Below, one piece after another: positions 47,282 through 60,097 of a DNA stretch of 64,000 bases; the first letter of the stretch is position 1, and every line of letters begins with the position of its first letter. The notes beneath the pieces were generated by a model. The model did no database searches. It worked only from the letters and a program-made list of their open reading frames with translations, and was not told the origin of the DNA. This stretch comes from Azadirachta indica (lineage: Eukaryota; Streptophyta; Magnoliopsida; Sapindales; Meliaceae): contig CM040442.1 of assembly GCA_022749755.1 (NCBI GenBank), positions 18,574,457 to 18,638,456 on the forward strand, given 5' to 3'. The position numbers were made by a program, and so were the translations under genes.

Positions 47282-47289
47282 TATATAAG
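47282..47289 (+). promoter_or_regulatory. candidate TATA box, distal
   Basis: TATATAAG lies 354 bases upstream of the TNL start codon in the short gap between the copia element and the gene. It is one of two candidates. Confidence 0.3.
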
Positions 47290-47376
47290 TGTATAATACA
47301 ATTGGCAAGGCATTCACTTTGAAGCTGCACAATCCAACGGTTGATCGTGCTGCGACTGTAGAACTCACTTTGAGTG

Positions 47377-47384
47377 TATAAAAG
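47377..47384 (+). promoter_or_regulatory. candidate TATA box for the TNL gene
   Basis: TATAAAAG lies 259 bases upstream of the start codon. A transcription start about 30 bases downstream would give a 5' leader of roughly 230 bases. Only sequence context supports it. Confidence 0.4.
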
Positions 47385-47642
47385 CAGTATTTAGTGTTCA
47401 TGTGCACGTTGTAGTAACTTTTTAAAAGTAAATGAAGGGATTATTCATCGCTGATTACACATAAGCTAAGGCCGTGCTGTGCTACTCGTGTGAGCTTTCT
47501 CTTTCGTGTACGGACCAAGGAATTTTCTGTGCAGAACGTGCGTTGAAATCGATTCGCAGAGAAACAACCCTTTTAAATACATTTATTCTTTGCTTTTCTC
47601 AACACGATTTCCAGTCTTCTGCAAACCAGAGCTTTAACCCAA

Positions 47643-50600
47643 ATGGCAAATGATGCAACCTCATCAACTCCGGCATCTTTCAGGCTTCGGTGGGACGTGT
47701 TTTTAAGTTTCAGAGGTGAAGATACACGCCACACCATAATAGAAAGCCTCTACCACGCACTTTACCAAAATGGAATCAGAGTATTTAGAGACGACGACGG
47801 GTTGAACAGGGGAGATGAGATAGCCCCGAGTCTAATTGACGCCATCTACGACTCGGCTGCTTCCATTATCATTTTGTCGCCTAGGTATGGCAACTCTAGA
47901 TGGTGCCTTGAAGAACTGGCCAAGATATGTGAGTTGAATAGGCTGATTCTGCCTGTGTTCTACGGAGTTGATCCGTCGGATGTTAGGCGACAGCAAGGAC
48001 CTTTTAAAAAAGATTTTGAGCGCCATGAAAGGAGGTTTGCAGCAGAAATGGTTTTGAAATGGAGGAATGCTATGGAGAAAGTTGGTGCTACAGCTGGTTG
48101 GGTTTTTAATTTCAGGTAATGCTTGATTAATCTACTTGTGATGTGAAGCTTTCTAATGCTGTAATTCGGGTCATTTAAGCTTGGAAAACGGAAAGGTTGG
48201 CATCTGAATTTGTTTGTATTGAATTAAATATATTTGACAGGTGTTTTTTGTGATTGAAAAGGCACCCATTTTGCTTAGGGTTAATGGCTTATCAATTGTT
48301 TAGTTTTGGATAACGTTTTTTTTTTTTTCCTATCTAAAATCTGAATATACTTGAAATCTAAATTTGACTGAAAGCTGAATCTCATTGATATACCTATTTT
48401 TTTAATAAAATTATTGAAACTAGAGTCAAGGGCCTTGATTGGATACTTATTGGCTACAATTAAGGAAAATTTTAAATCAAATGAGAAATTTCATGTTATT
48501 TTCCCAACCATCTTTATCATATAATGTCATATGATAGATGTCCTTTCTTTTTCATATATTCCATTGCTGTTCGGACAAATCAAGCCTGTTTATCATCTAA
48601 TGTTTTTTTAAAGACTTGAGATATTTGTGGCAGCATCACTTTATTGCTAAGAGGTCAACAAAGAACAATGTACCACTGCAAATTAAAATGCTTTTTCTCT
48701 GCTAAATATATCTGTCTTCGTAGTATGGCAATGATACGTACAGATCTTGTTCAAAGTTCTCCTTATGCTGTTTGATATTACCAAATTTTCTTATTGCTTA
48801 TGCCTAAGGACTTCATGTTAGCTAAAATATATCATATCTGTTGGCAGAGACCAAGGGCAACTGGTTCAAGTTCTAGTCAAAAGAGTTTTGACTGAATTGA
48901 GTAATACTCCAATGATGGAGGCTGCTTATATGGTGGGACTTGATTCTCGTGTTGAAGAAGTTATGAGGTTGTTATATGTAAAATCTAATGGCGTTCTAGT
49001 TTTGGGACTTTATGGCATAGGGGGAGTTGGTAAGACAACCATTGCAAAGGCTGTCTGCAATAAAATTGTTGGTCAATTTGAGGGCTGTAGTTTCATTTCA
49101 AATGTTAAAGAAACATCAGGACAACATGATGGTTTAATTTCTCTTCAAAAAAAGTTAATCGATGATCTTTCACCTGATAATAAGCGGCTTACTGCGAATG
49201 AGGTTAGTGCTAATATAGAAATAATCAAAGATATTGTTCTTGAGAGAAAAGTTGTCATTGTTTTAGATGATGTTGATCATGAGAGCCAACTTAATGCACT
49301 GTGTGGAGAGAAAGAATGGTTTTCTAAAGGAAGCCGAATTATTATTACCGCAAGAGACACAGATTTTTTAGTTGAAAATCATGTGAATCAGCTATATGAG
49401 GTCCAGAAGTTAGATTCCACTCAAGCACTGCAGCTTTTCAGTTACCATGCACTTAGAAGAGAGAAACCTATAGACAAGTTCTTGAATCTGTCTGAGCAAA
49501 TTGTATCACTTACCGGAGGATTGCCATTGGCTCTGGAAGTATTTGGTTCATTTTTGTTCGATAAGAGGAGGATCATAGAATGGGAAGATGCCCTTGGAAA
49601 GTTGAGAAATAGTCGTCCTGGAAATGTTCAAAATTTGTTGAAGATAAGTTTTGATGGACTAGATGAACAAGATAAGTGTATATTCCTTGACATTGCATGT
49701 CTGTTTGTTGGAATGAACATGAAGAGAGACGAAGTGATTGATATATTGAAGGGCTGTGGTTTTAGAGCTGAGATAGCGATCGCTGTCCTCACAGCAAAAT
49801 CTCTCATAAAGGTTACTGAGGATGACACTTTATGGATGCATGATCAGCTTAGAGACATGGGCAGACAAATTGTTCAAGAAGAGAGCCCACAAGATCCTGG
49901 AAAGCGTAGTAGATTGTGGGTTCGTGATGGAATAATGACAATGCTAAAGCTCGAGAAGGTATTGGATAAAAATACAACACCTGTTGACACACTTTATATG
50001 TTCTTGCTTACACTTTTACACTTTACAACATCAAGTTTCTTGTTAATATAATAATAAATTGAGGTTGAACAAATGGAAATTTTACTTAACTTGCAAAGAT
50101 ACTAGTTCCAGAATAAAAATAATCAGTACAGAGCACTTTCAGTAATATATTGTTATTCATAAACTCAAAAGTAGTTAATCGTTTTTGCTTCTACCTGATT
50201 TACTTATGCTTTTAAAGTAATATCAATGCATTTTGACCATAGGGAACAAGAAACATACAAGGGATAGTCTTAGACTTGGAAAAGAAAACTGCAAAGGATT
50301 CAAGTGCCAGCCCAAGTTTCTGGGATAATTTTTTGAAAAGGCCAAGCATGACCTCCGCCACTACATACTTGAAAGGAAGATGTATGAAATGCCTTCAACA
50401 TAGAACAGCAAATGAACGGGAAGTGGTGCTTTTTACTAAGCCCTTTAAATCAATGGTCGGTCTAAGACTGCTTCAAATCAATTATGTAAAATTGGAAGGA
50501 AGGTTTAAGTATCTTCCTGCTGACCTGAAGTGGCTGCAGTGGAAAGATTGTAGAATGAAAACACTTCCTTCTGATTTCTTTCCTTCTCAACTTGCTGTTC

Positions 50601-53087
50601 TTGATCTCTCAGAGAGTGGAATTGAACGCGTGTGGGGTTCATACACTAACAAGGTATGCTTTTCACTCATTGTCATTATGATTTTGCTGGATTGCAAGAA
50701 TTAGTTTTGCTTGATCATGGAAATTCATCTTTGTTTGTTCAACTTGTACTTCTATGCAATTCTTTATGATTGCATCTTTTATCATTGAAGAAAATCTTGT
50801 TGTTTGTAAGGTGGCTAAGAACTTGAAGGTCATGAATCTGCGTGGTTGCTGGAACCTAACTACTATTCCTGATTTGTCCAATTATCAAATCCTCGAAAAG
50901 CTTGTACTTGAATGCTGCAAAAGGCTGACTAAGATTCACAAATCGGTTGGTAATATTAGTACTCTACTTCACTTGAACTTGAGGGAATGCACAAATCTCA
51001 TTGAATTTCCGAGTGATGTCTCAGGACTGAAGCATCTGGAGAACCTTATCCTCTCTGGTTGCTCTAAATTAAAGGAATTACCAGAGGACATGGGTAGCAT
51101 GAGATCTTTGAAAGAACTCCTTGTTGATGGAACTGCTATAGAAAAGCTGCCCAAATCCATATTCCGACTTGAAAAACTTGAGAAGCTAAATCTAAGTTGT
51201 TGTCAGTTTCTGAAACGACTACCTGAGTACATAGGAAAGCTGGATGCTCTGAAAGAACTCTCTCTTAATCATTCTGCAGTAGAAGAACTGCCAGATTCTG
51301 TTGGAAATCTGGGAAATCTTGAGATATTAAGTCTAATAGGGTGTCAATCAATAACTGCTATTCCTGTTTCTATTGGCAATCTCAAGTCCTTGATAGAATT
51401 CTTAATTGATGGAACTGCAGTCAAATATGTGCCTGCTTCTATCGGTTTGTTGTCATATTTGAAGGTCTTTTCTGCACGAAACTGCAAATCTCTGGCCACA
51501 TTGCCTGAATCAATTGAAGGATTAGCTTCTGTTGTTGAGCTTCAATTAGATGGGACATTGATCAGACACCTGCCAGATCAGATTGAGGGCTTGAAAATGC
51601 TTGACAAGCTTGCGCTGAGAAATTGTAAATATCTTGAAAATTTACCAGAATCAATTGGAAGTCTATTGACTCTTACTAGTCTGAACATGCATAATGTCAA
51701 TATTACTGAGTTGCCAGAATCCGTTGGGATGTTGGAAAATCTTGTCATGTTAAGGTTGAACAAATGTAGACAGCTCCAGAAACTTCCGGATGCAATAGGA
51801 AAATTGAAATCCTTGGTCCATTTGCTAATGGAGGAAACTGCCGTGTCAGAGTTACCAGAAAGCTTTGGGATGCTGTCAAGCTTAATGGTATTGAAAATGG
51901 CAAAGAGACCACTTTTTAGAATGCCCGAAAACAGTAGACCAACGGAGACTAGAAATCCAAGTATGCAGGAGAATCCCAAGCTCACAGTACTCCCAACATC
52001 TTTCTCCAATCTCTCCTTGCTACAAGAACTGGATGCTCGTGGTTGGAAAATATGTGGGAAAATTCCTGATGATTTTGAGAAATTGTCTTCTTTAAAAATC
52101 TTGAACTTAGGCAACAACAACTTTTGCAGCCTTCCATCAAGCATGGAGGGTCTCTCCCTCCTTGAAAAGCTTCTTTTGCCCTACTGCCAAGAACTCGAGT
52201 CTCTCCCACCTCTTCCATCAAGTTTGGAAGAAGTGAATGTTGCAAACTGTTTTGCATTGAAAAATATACATGACATTTCACACTTGCAGAACCTACAGGA
52301 GCTGAATCTTACAAACTGTGAGAAAGTGGTGGATATTCCTGGCCTCGAGTGCTTGAAATCTTTGAAACGGTTGTATCTGAGTTGTTGCAATGCATGTTCT
52401 TCAGTGGTAAAGCGAAGACTTTCTAAGGTTCCATCTTTCTCTTTCTCTCTGTGTAATTATGTGCTGCTTTATGGAAACGTTAGGTTCTTCTTTATTCTAT
52501 AATGCTCCCTATTTTATTAAAATTCCTATAAAGAAGGTTGTCTCTGTTTGATACTCCATTGACAATCTTTATTGCAGGTTCGTTTGAAAAATTTACGCAA
52601 TCTAAGTATGCCTGGTAGCAAAATTCCAGATTGGTTTACTCCAGAGATGATTACATATTCAGCACACAGAAACCGCAAAATAAAAGGTGTGATTATTGGT
52701 GTCGTTGTCTCTCTTAACCATCAGGTACCAGATGAATTGAGATATCAACTCCCTGCAGTAGTGGACATTCAAGCAGAGATGCTCACACCGATGCGAACTA
52801 TACACTCTACTCTATTGTACTTAATGGGGGTACCGAAGACAAATGAGGATCAGGTTCACTTGTGTCGATATCCAGCATTTCATCCTTTGGTTTCTATGCT
52901 GGAAGATGGCTATAGGATACGGGTGAAAGTACGAAACCAGCCAATGGTAAAAGAAGTTGAGCTGAAGAAAAGTGGGATTTATCTGGTTTATGAAAATGAT
53001 GACGATTATGGTGGAGATGATGAATCATTACATGAAAGCCAACAAACTGTATCACAAAAACTAGCAGCATTTTTCAGCTCTTTTTAA
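47643..53087 (+). CDS. TIR-NBS-LRR (TNL) disease resistance protein, five exons
   Basis: Intracellular immune receptor. Inferred exons are 47643-48115, 48848-49958, 50243-50653, 50811-52427 and 52578-53087; all introns are GT-AG, phases agree and there is no internal stop, giving 1373 residues. The TIR domain (about 15-157) has DVFLSFRGEDTR and SRWCLEEL; E91 fits the NADase catalytic glutamate. NB-ARC (about 183-500) has P-loop GIGGVGKTT (214-222), kinase-2 VVIVLDDVD, GSRIIITARD, GLPLAL, CIFLDIACLF and MHD at about 488-490. LRRs fill exons 3 and 4 (about 600-1200). Exon 5 is a post-LRR domain with PGSKIPDWF near 1216, typical of C-JID. Known TNLs sense effectors and make TIR-derived signals through EDS1. 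The gene looks intact. The exact splice sites are inferred, not shown by transcripts. Confidence 0.93.
48116..48847 (+). other. TNL intron 1
   Basis: Donor TTTCAG|GTAATG and acceptor TTGGCAG|AGACC. It splits an Arg codon and joins TIR (GWVFNF) to the linker RDQGQLVQVLVKRV. Intron 1 between TIR and NB-ARC exons is usual in TNL genes. An earlier reading of TTG at 48888 as a start codon is unnecessary. Confidence 0.85.
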
Positions 53088-53545
53088 GCAGATGATCACC
53101 AAGTGTAAAGAGGGGAGAAATTCTTCAAAAGCATCTTAAAGGTCATTTAATTTTGTTTCTAATTGCCTCCATAATTATAAGTGTTGTTGAGTTTGCATGG
53201 TTGTCACTATAAACTGAAAAATTTGTTTCGTGCAATTGCACTGCTTCAAGTAACTTATTCAGGGATCCATTTCCTTGGTGTTCACATACAAAATTCTTAC
53301 ATTTTCATTATTCCCTAATTCTTCGAAGACGGTATGAGTTCTTGATATTTGCAGTTATTTTTACATGTTAATCCTATGTCCTCTGGTTGGTCTTCAAAAC
53401 TAAATCTTGCCCACTGCAAGTTTGCCAAAACTGAGTTAAAGGAGCTTGTTGTCTGTGGGTAAATGCCGACTTAATTTAGCATTTGAGCATTGCAGATTTT
53501 TCCCCAACTCTGTACTCTCATCTTAATACACCTTTTTAATAAAAT

Positions 53546-54116
53546 TCAAAGTGTTAATACAACACCTCCTGTTTTAGCCAATACCTCCTCCATTATATTT
53601 TCTCCGAACCAAGAAAACATTTCTTCCAAATCTAAATGCACTCCTCTAATTCCACAAAGCAATGATGAATTAGGCACAGTAGCAGAAGCAGTAGCAGCAG
53701 CACCCCATATCTTGACAACTCAAAAATTTTGTTCTGATGGGGTTCAGAAATTGCATTTCCGTTGATGAGATTTCTCATGAACTTCTTCATATTCTTTAAT
53801 TTCGAAAACAGCTGAGTCTTGGGGAAATTGGCATCAAATGATTCTTTCAGGAAAGCCACAAATTCTGTCCTTTCTGTAAAAGGGTTGAGTCGTTTTTCAG
53901 TTGAGAATCTGATAACACCATTTAAAATGATTATCTCCTCCTCAGCATTCGAACTCCTTTTCAATCCAGACGGTTGCTTCTCCTCAGTGGTTTTTTTCTC
54001 AATTCCAGACTCGTAATCTTCATCATCTTTTGGATTGTCATATGAATCTTCTACTCGTAAATCCTTGCAGGATTCTTCTTCTCCAAACGGGGCCGCTTTG
54101 ACTTTTGTGACACCAT
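53546..54116 (-). pseudogene. GeBP/storekeeper-like (DUF573) gene, broken
   Basis: Minus strand. An ATG at 54116 opens MVSQKSKRPRLEKKNPARIY and then stops. One frame over, an acidic stretch (VEDSYDNPKDDEDYESGIEK) leads into the DUF573 DNA-binding domain: EEEIIILNGVIRFSTEKRLN, TEFVAFLKESFDANFPKTQL, KLKNMKKFMRNLINGN and HQNKIFELSR (family: EDEIxILqGmIDF ... KTQLxeKIRRLKKKF ... HdqkaFELSKKIWG). A second shift follows, and the third frame reads IWGAAATASATVPNSS to a stop at 53546. GeBP proteins are plant leucine-zipper-like transcriptional regulators. With two frameshifts this copy appears dead. It lies tail to tail with the TNL. Confidence 0.75.
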
Positions 54117-56512
54117 GAAAGATATTTTAGGAACTCCCTTTTGGATTGCAAGTCTATAATATTTAAAAGAACAAATTAATTAAGGTAGCCGGATTGGAAA
54201 TGAGAAAGATTTAATTGTGTGTATTGATTTGAATGGACGTGCTGGTTGAAACTATTCTATCCCAAGACTGTTTTTCCAAAACATCTCTGCAATTGGATCT
54301 GTGATTAATTTTCTGTCCATTACTGGTATAATATTCAAACCTCTCCATGTCTCTAATGAGTTCTACCAATTCTTCTTAGTAATATTAATTGCACATCGAT
54401 ATTGGAATCCTGTTCACAATAAACAGCATTAATTAATATTATATATATTCTTGAAACTACAGATTAGCAAGAAGAAATGAATACCGCTTGTTGACTATTT
54501 CATGATAAATATGTGTCATATCCCAATGCTTTGCGTACTGGTAATTAAATAATTTAATTAAGTTCAATTTAATTTATTATTTTATGTTAATATTAATTGT
54601 AGCTTTATTTGAACTAAACAAAATCCTTGGTTAAAAATTACTTTAAGAAGAATATACAATGTTCTTATGAATAATTTAATGTTAATATACATTTATAACA
54701 AATCCTTAATTACTATGCAAATTTATTTTAAAAATTTGAGTGCTTTTGCATATTTTCTGTATGCAATATTTTTTATGAAATTATATGTAATGTTTGTAGA
54801 ATAAAATTTTAATCGCGAATAATAGTGTTATTTGTAAAGAGTATTCCATTAATTTTGGTAATTTGTAACTGTTGGTTCAATTAGCATATGGTCTGAAGTT
54901 CAAATCTTGTTGAAATTGAATTCATGAAGAATTTTAGTGGTAGAAGAGATTTAGGGTTCAAATCTCATTCACTTTGAATTGGGAAAGGTTTGATTTATTT
55001 TCTTATAATAATATTTTTTAAAAAAATTATGTTCACAATTCCTTGTAAAACTATTATGTGAGTGACATCTTATTAGTAATAATATTCCTCTCTAAAACTA
55101 TTTTAAATAGCAAATAGATTACATTAAGATTGCAAATTAAATTGTATTAGACTAGATTAGGGATTCCTTTTTGAGTGAAATATTTAAATTTGCACAAATT
55201 TTTACTTTTTTCACTTCTATCCGTCAATAAATGCCTTAAATAAACATTTTACCTTTTTTCACTTCTATCCATCAATGAATGCTTTAAATAAACTATCAGT
55301 AACCTTAAAATGAGGAAGTAATTGGTTAAAAATCTCCATCCCCCTAAATTGTGGATGTAAATACTCAATACGAGTTTATCATTGTAGATTAATCAATTTT
55401 ATCATTCATATTTGGGCTATATAATAATAAAACTTTTACATTCTCCAACTCACTCAACATATTAAATAAAATATTTATAAATGTTAGCCAATAACTTAAC
55501 ATGATCACTAAACTTTAAATTACTTATATACTAATAAATAGCAGTATTTTAAGAAAATATCAATACATGAACTATGGTAGTCACATCTCTATAAAAGAAA
55601 AAAAAAAACGTGTCCTTCCATACATTATAAGTAAGATACTTTCAAATTGAATGTCTTCATCTTTATGAATGAAATTCAATAAGTTATTTAATATTAAACT
55701 TAAATAGTTTCATAGACTTTTCAAAATGCTTTATGTAAACAGACAAAAATTTCTTTTTTATTATTACAAAATCAACATGAAAGCCAAAAGATATATCAAA
55801 ATAACAAATATAAAATTATGCTAATAAGATCTATATGATCTACATGATCATAAAGGTAGCAAATTAATCTTCAGTCATGTGATCTACCAAAATAAGCTTT
55901 TATTTTTTTATATATTCATTCATGTTTCTCAAAGTAACATTTTAAGAATAAAAACTTTATGTCAATGTTATTATTTTGACCTTATTTTTTTATTCTTAAA
56001 GAATAAAACCTTTTCATAGTATTTTTATTTATATTGATAACTTTAGACCACCAATTATATTGCCTACAATATAACTTCATAACGTATAAAGTGTCTTTTG
56101 AGATAATCTCTCATTTTAAATTTTTTTCTAAATATATGCCTTTTGAGAAACAACTATAAATCTACTTTAGATTTGTCTATGAGATTCCTTACACTAATGA
56201 ATAGCATCACCCATGTACTTCATTTAGAGATTTATGAGAGATTATTTTATCTCATATAATAAAAATAAATAAATATTTATAAGCAAAACTATAGATCTTA
56301 TATAAAATTAGTATATATACCCTCATAAACCTTAAAGTGTATACATTTAGCTACAATATTCTCAAAAAAATCCAATGAGAAAATCACATTGTAGGATTTT
56401 ATAAACCAACACAAATAGATTTTAGTCTACACACTAATCTTTGAAGTTTGCAAATTATATGATTTTTCTTTTCTTTGTAAAAACATTTAGGTTATTAAAT
56501 GCTTCCTTTATA
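54117..56512. other. AT-rich intergenic DNA
   Basis: No supported gene. Around 54260-54400 the minus strand has a short coding-like stretch (NIIPVMDRKLITDPIAEMFW) with flanking stops that could not be assigned. A SINE-like segment is listed separately. The rest is low complexity. Confidence 0.4.
54870..54990 (+). repeat. possible degenerate SINE-like sequence
   Basis: GTTGGTTCAATTAGCATATG resembles a tRNA-type A box, and GGGTTCAAATCTCATTC about 70 bases later resembles a B box (GGTTCGANTCC) with C-to-T decay. No A-tail or target duplication was confirmed. Confidence 0.25.
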
Positions 56513-58679
56513 CACTACTACAAAAATGGCCTTTCTTGACAGATTTAATCTTGACAAAAATGACTTATGTCATAATAATTTAACATAATTTTATCAATAA
56601 ATAGTGCGCTAAAATAAAATTAAATTTCTTAATAAAAAAAATATGTATGATATAAAGCTTTTGGTAGAATCAATGAAAATAAATACTTTTATTTACTATA
56701 ACTAAATACAGTAACCATAAGAATAATTTTAATAACTTAATTAAAATTTACTGTAGCTACAGATTGTTCCATCTTAATATAGCTACAATAAATAAGGTAC
56801 AGTAACTAACAAAAACAATGTCGTTTTTGTGTTTAATCAAAAACTTCTACACTTAACACATTATTTGATCTACACTTATGCACCCTATCCTTACCCTCGC
56901 CGCTGACGATTGCAACATTACCCTAAAAAACCATCATTCACTTGTCATTTTCCGGTTAAATTGCGAACAATCCCTAAGTAATTTGTTGAGCAATTCGATT
57001 ACTGGTTCCATTGTCAAATTTGGTGATTGGTAAGCTTAATTTTCTTCTTAGTTTGATTTCCGAGAACTTTTCTTATAGTGTAGAATATGGTTTCTTAGTA
57101 TATATTGGTTTCTTTTTTCACTAATTTTTTATTTTTATTATTGATGCATCTTTAATTTTTTTAATTTTTATTAATAATGCATCTGTAATATTTCAATTTT
57201 TCTTAGGTTTTGGGTATTTTCATACTGTTCCTCTAAGGCTGATAATACTAAATTAAGCATTAAAAACAAGTTCAATTTTAAAGTAAGTTTTTCTTTTCAT
57301 CCTTCTATTTATTATCTAGTATTATACTACGGACAAATCATGGATGAAATATGATAGGATGTCAAAAACATATGAAGATGGGGTTAATAGATTTTTAGAG
57401 TTTGCAATGCTTCATTATGAAAATGAACAATATATTAGATGTCCATGTACAAAGTGTGGCAATGCTATGTTTCAAACTTTTCGAGATGTCAAAAATCATA
57501 TGTTTGTTTGGGCAATTGACCAAAATTATACCAATTGGACTTGGCATGGTGACAGTGATATATCATCAATTGAGTTTTCTAACCCTTACACAGATAATGG
57601 TTTTCCTACCACTCTTTAAATGGTTCATGATGCTTTTAGATATTGTGACAATGACCCTACAACATTTAAAGACTTACTAGAGGATGCTAAAAAACCACAT
57701 TATCCTAGATGCACAAAATACACTAAATTATTTGGGTTAATGAAATTATACAATGTCAAAGGCAAACATGGATGGTCAGATAAAAATTTTTCAGATTTAC
57801 ATTGTTGTCTTAAAGATATTATACCATCAAAAAATTTATTGCCTACTTTTATATACGAGGCAAAGAAGCAAATCAGTGCATTAGATATAAATTATGAAAA
57901 AATCCATGCTTGTCTCAATGATTGTGTTTTATTCTAATACAACTATAGGGAAGAAATCAAATAAAGTGGCAGCAAAGATGTTGTGGTATTTTTCTATCAT
58001 TCCAAGGTTTAGTTGTATGTTCCAATCTCCACATACTGTGAAGCTTTTGGCTTGGCACACAAATGAGAGGGAAAAAGATGGTACGCTTCGCCATCTTGCT
58101 GACTCTTAATCATGGTAATTGATGGATGAAATATGGCCTATTTTGAGAAAGAAAGTAAAAATCTTCGACTTGCACTTTCAGCTGGTGGGATTAATCGTCA
58201 TAGTATACTAAGTAGTAAATACAATTGTTAGCCAGTTTTGCTTATAAATTACATTCTTCCACCGTGGTTTTGTATAAAAAGGAAGCTCATGCTTTTATCT
58301 TTATTGATATCAGGTCCTCAGTAGCTTGGAAATAACATTGATGTATATCTAGCCCCGTTGATAGATGACCTTAAAATATTATAGGATGTGTGAGTTGAGA
58401 CATATGATGCATATAAGAAAGAATTGTTGACTATGTGAGCTAATCTAATGTGGACAATCATTGACTTTCCTGCATATGGAAACTTGTCCGGTGCTACAGT
58501 GAAGGGTTATTATGCATGCCCAATATCTAGAGAAAGCACAGATTCATGTCGTTTGAAGCACTCCAAAAAAATCGTTTATATGGGTCATCGTCATTTTCTT
58601 CTACTCGATCATTCATTTCGAAGACAGAGGAAAACCTTTAATGGTGACAAGACTATTGATCCACTCCTAAATAATTTAT
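56513..58679 (+). mobile_element. CACTA (En/Spm) transposon, 5' part, truncated by minisatellite
   Basis: Begins with the terminal motif CACTACTACAAAAATGGCC, the standard plant CACTA end. This is followed by a non-coding leader (56530-57328) and a plus-strand TNP2-like transposase fossil. The coding similarity stops at about 58679, where 47-bp minisatellite units start, so the 3' half and 3' end are missing from this place. Confidence 0.85.
57329..58679 (+). pseudogene. CACTA TNP2-like transposase, N-terminal part, broken
   Basis: Starts with DKSWMKYDRMSKTYEDGVNR, preceded by ACG where the family has ATG, then the transposase-associated finger CPCTKCGN. 57620-57937 reads VHDAFRYCDND, LLEDAKKPHYPRCTKYTKLF, GWSDKNFSDLHCCLKDIIPS and YEKIHACLNDCVLF. 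About 57960-58110 reads KMLWYFSIIPRFSCMF and WHTNEREKDGTLRHLADS. After decayed text, 58448-58680 reads WTIIDFPAYGNLSGATVKGY, YACPISRES, LKHSKKIVYMGHRHFL and FRRQRKTFNG. Several stops and shifts occur. In an active element this protein cuts at the CACTA ends. Confidence 0.88.
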
Positions 58680-60097
58680 CAGCACCGCAAAGGTGCACTA
58701 TTTTGGCCGTCGTGGGGTATTAAAGCATTGCCCTCGTAAGGCATTGAAACTAATACTGCGAAGGTGCATTGTTTGGGCTCTTGTAAGGCATTTAAGTAGG
58801 CCCTCATGAGGCATTAAAATTGGCACCGAGGAGATGCAATGTTTCAAAGCTTGTGAGGTGTTGAAGCTTTTATTGCTAAGGTACATTGCTGCTAAGGTAC
58901 ATTGTTTTGGCCATTTTGAAGCATTGAAGCCTGAATTGTAAAGGTGTACTGTGTCATCCTTATGGGGTGCTAAAATTGGCACTATAGAGGTGCATCATTT
59001 TTGCCCTTGTTACATATTGAAGCTTCCACTGTAAAGGTACATTGATTTGGCCCTCGTGGGGCATAAAAGCTAGCATAGCGGTGGTGTAGTGTTTTGGCCC
59101 ATGCAACGCATTGAAGTTAGCATCGCAGAGGTGCATTGTTATAGCACTCATGAGGCATATAAGTTGGCACCATGGAGGTGCATTATTTTCACCTTTATGG
59201 GCGTAAAAGTTAGTCTTCGTGAGGAATTGAAGCTGGCACCATTGAGGTGCATTTTTTTGACTCTTGTGAGGAATTGGAGCCAACACCATAGAGACACATG
59301 TTTTTTTTTTTTTCCTCAAGAGGCATTAAAGCTTGGCTCTTATGAAACAGTAAAGTTGGCAAGGTGCACGTGTATTATTTTGACCTTTGTGGGCCATTAA
59401 AGTTGACATCACAGAGGTGTATTATTTTGTCCCTCGTAAAACATTGAAGCTTCGCGTTGTAAAGGTGAATTATTTTGGTCATGTGAGGCGTTGAAGGGAC
59501 TAGCAAGATGCATTGTTTTAGCCCTCAAGAGGTAATGAAGTTGGTGTTGTAGAGGTGCATTGTTTTCAACCTTATGCAGAGTTGAAGCTACATCATAGAG
59601 CTACATTGTTTTGGCCCTCATGAGGAATAGAAGCTTTACCATTGTGAGGCATTGAAACTGACAGTATAGAGGTGCATTATTTAGCCTTCGTGACACATTG
59701 AAGCTGCTAGTACAAAGGTACATTGATTTGACTCTGATGGTGCATGGAATCTAGCACCACACAGGTGTAGAGTTTTGGCCCTCGTGGGGCTTTGAAGCTG
59801 GCAACACTGAGGTGCATTGTTTTCACACTTAGAGGTCATTGTTTTAGTCCTTATAAGGCATTGAAGCTGCGCCATAGAGGTGCATTGGTTTAGATCTTGT
59901 GAGGTATTGAAGCATCGCCCTTGTGAGGTGTTAAGACTAGCACCATGATGGCGCATTATTTTGGCCCTCGTGAGGTATTGAAACAGGCACTGGGGAGGTG
60001 CATTGGTTTGGTGCTTGTGAGGGATCGAAGCTGTTATCACGAAGGTACATTGTTTTGGCCATTTTAGGGCATTGAAGCTGACACTGCAGAGGTGTAT
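58680..60097. repeat. 47-bp minisatellite array, block 2 (about 30 units)
   Basis: Same unit and orientation as the 14.8-22.5 kb array; the first unit starts GCACCGCAAAGGTGCACTAT. It includes half-length units (about 58725, 58795 and 59905) and runs of T. The minus frames 59681-60136 (151 residues) and 58960-59319 are readings through the repeat. Confidence 0.97.

Noticed and set aside
48888..48890. TTG as a separate start codon of an NBS gene; likewise 50276 and 52572
   Set aside because: Splice sites and phases join these frames to upstream exons of one TNL gene.
51578..52390. Long minus-strand frames opposite the LRR exon
   Set aside because: Shadows of the TNL exon 4, without domains.
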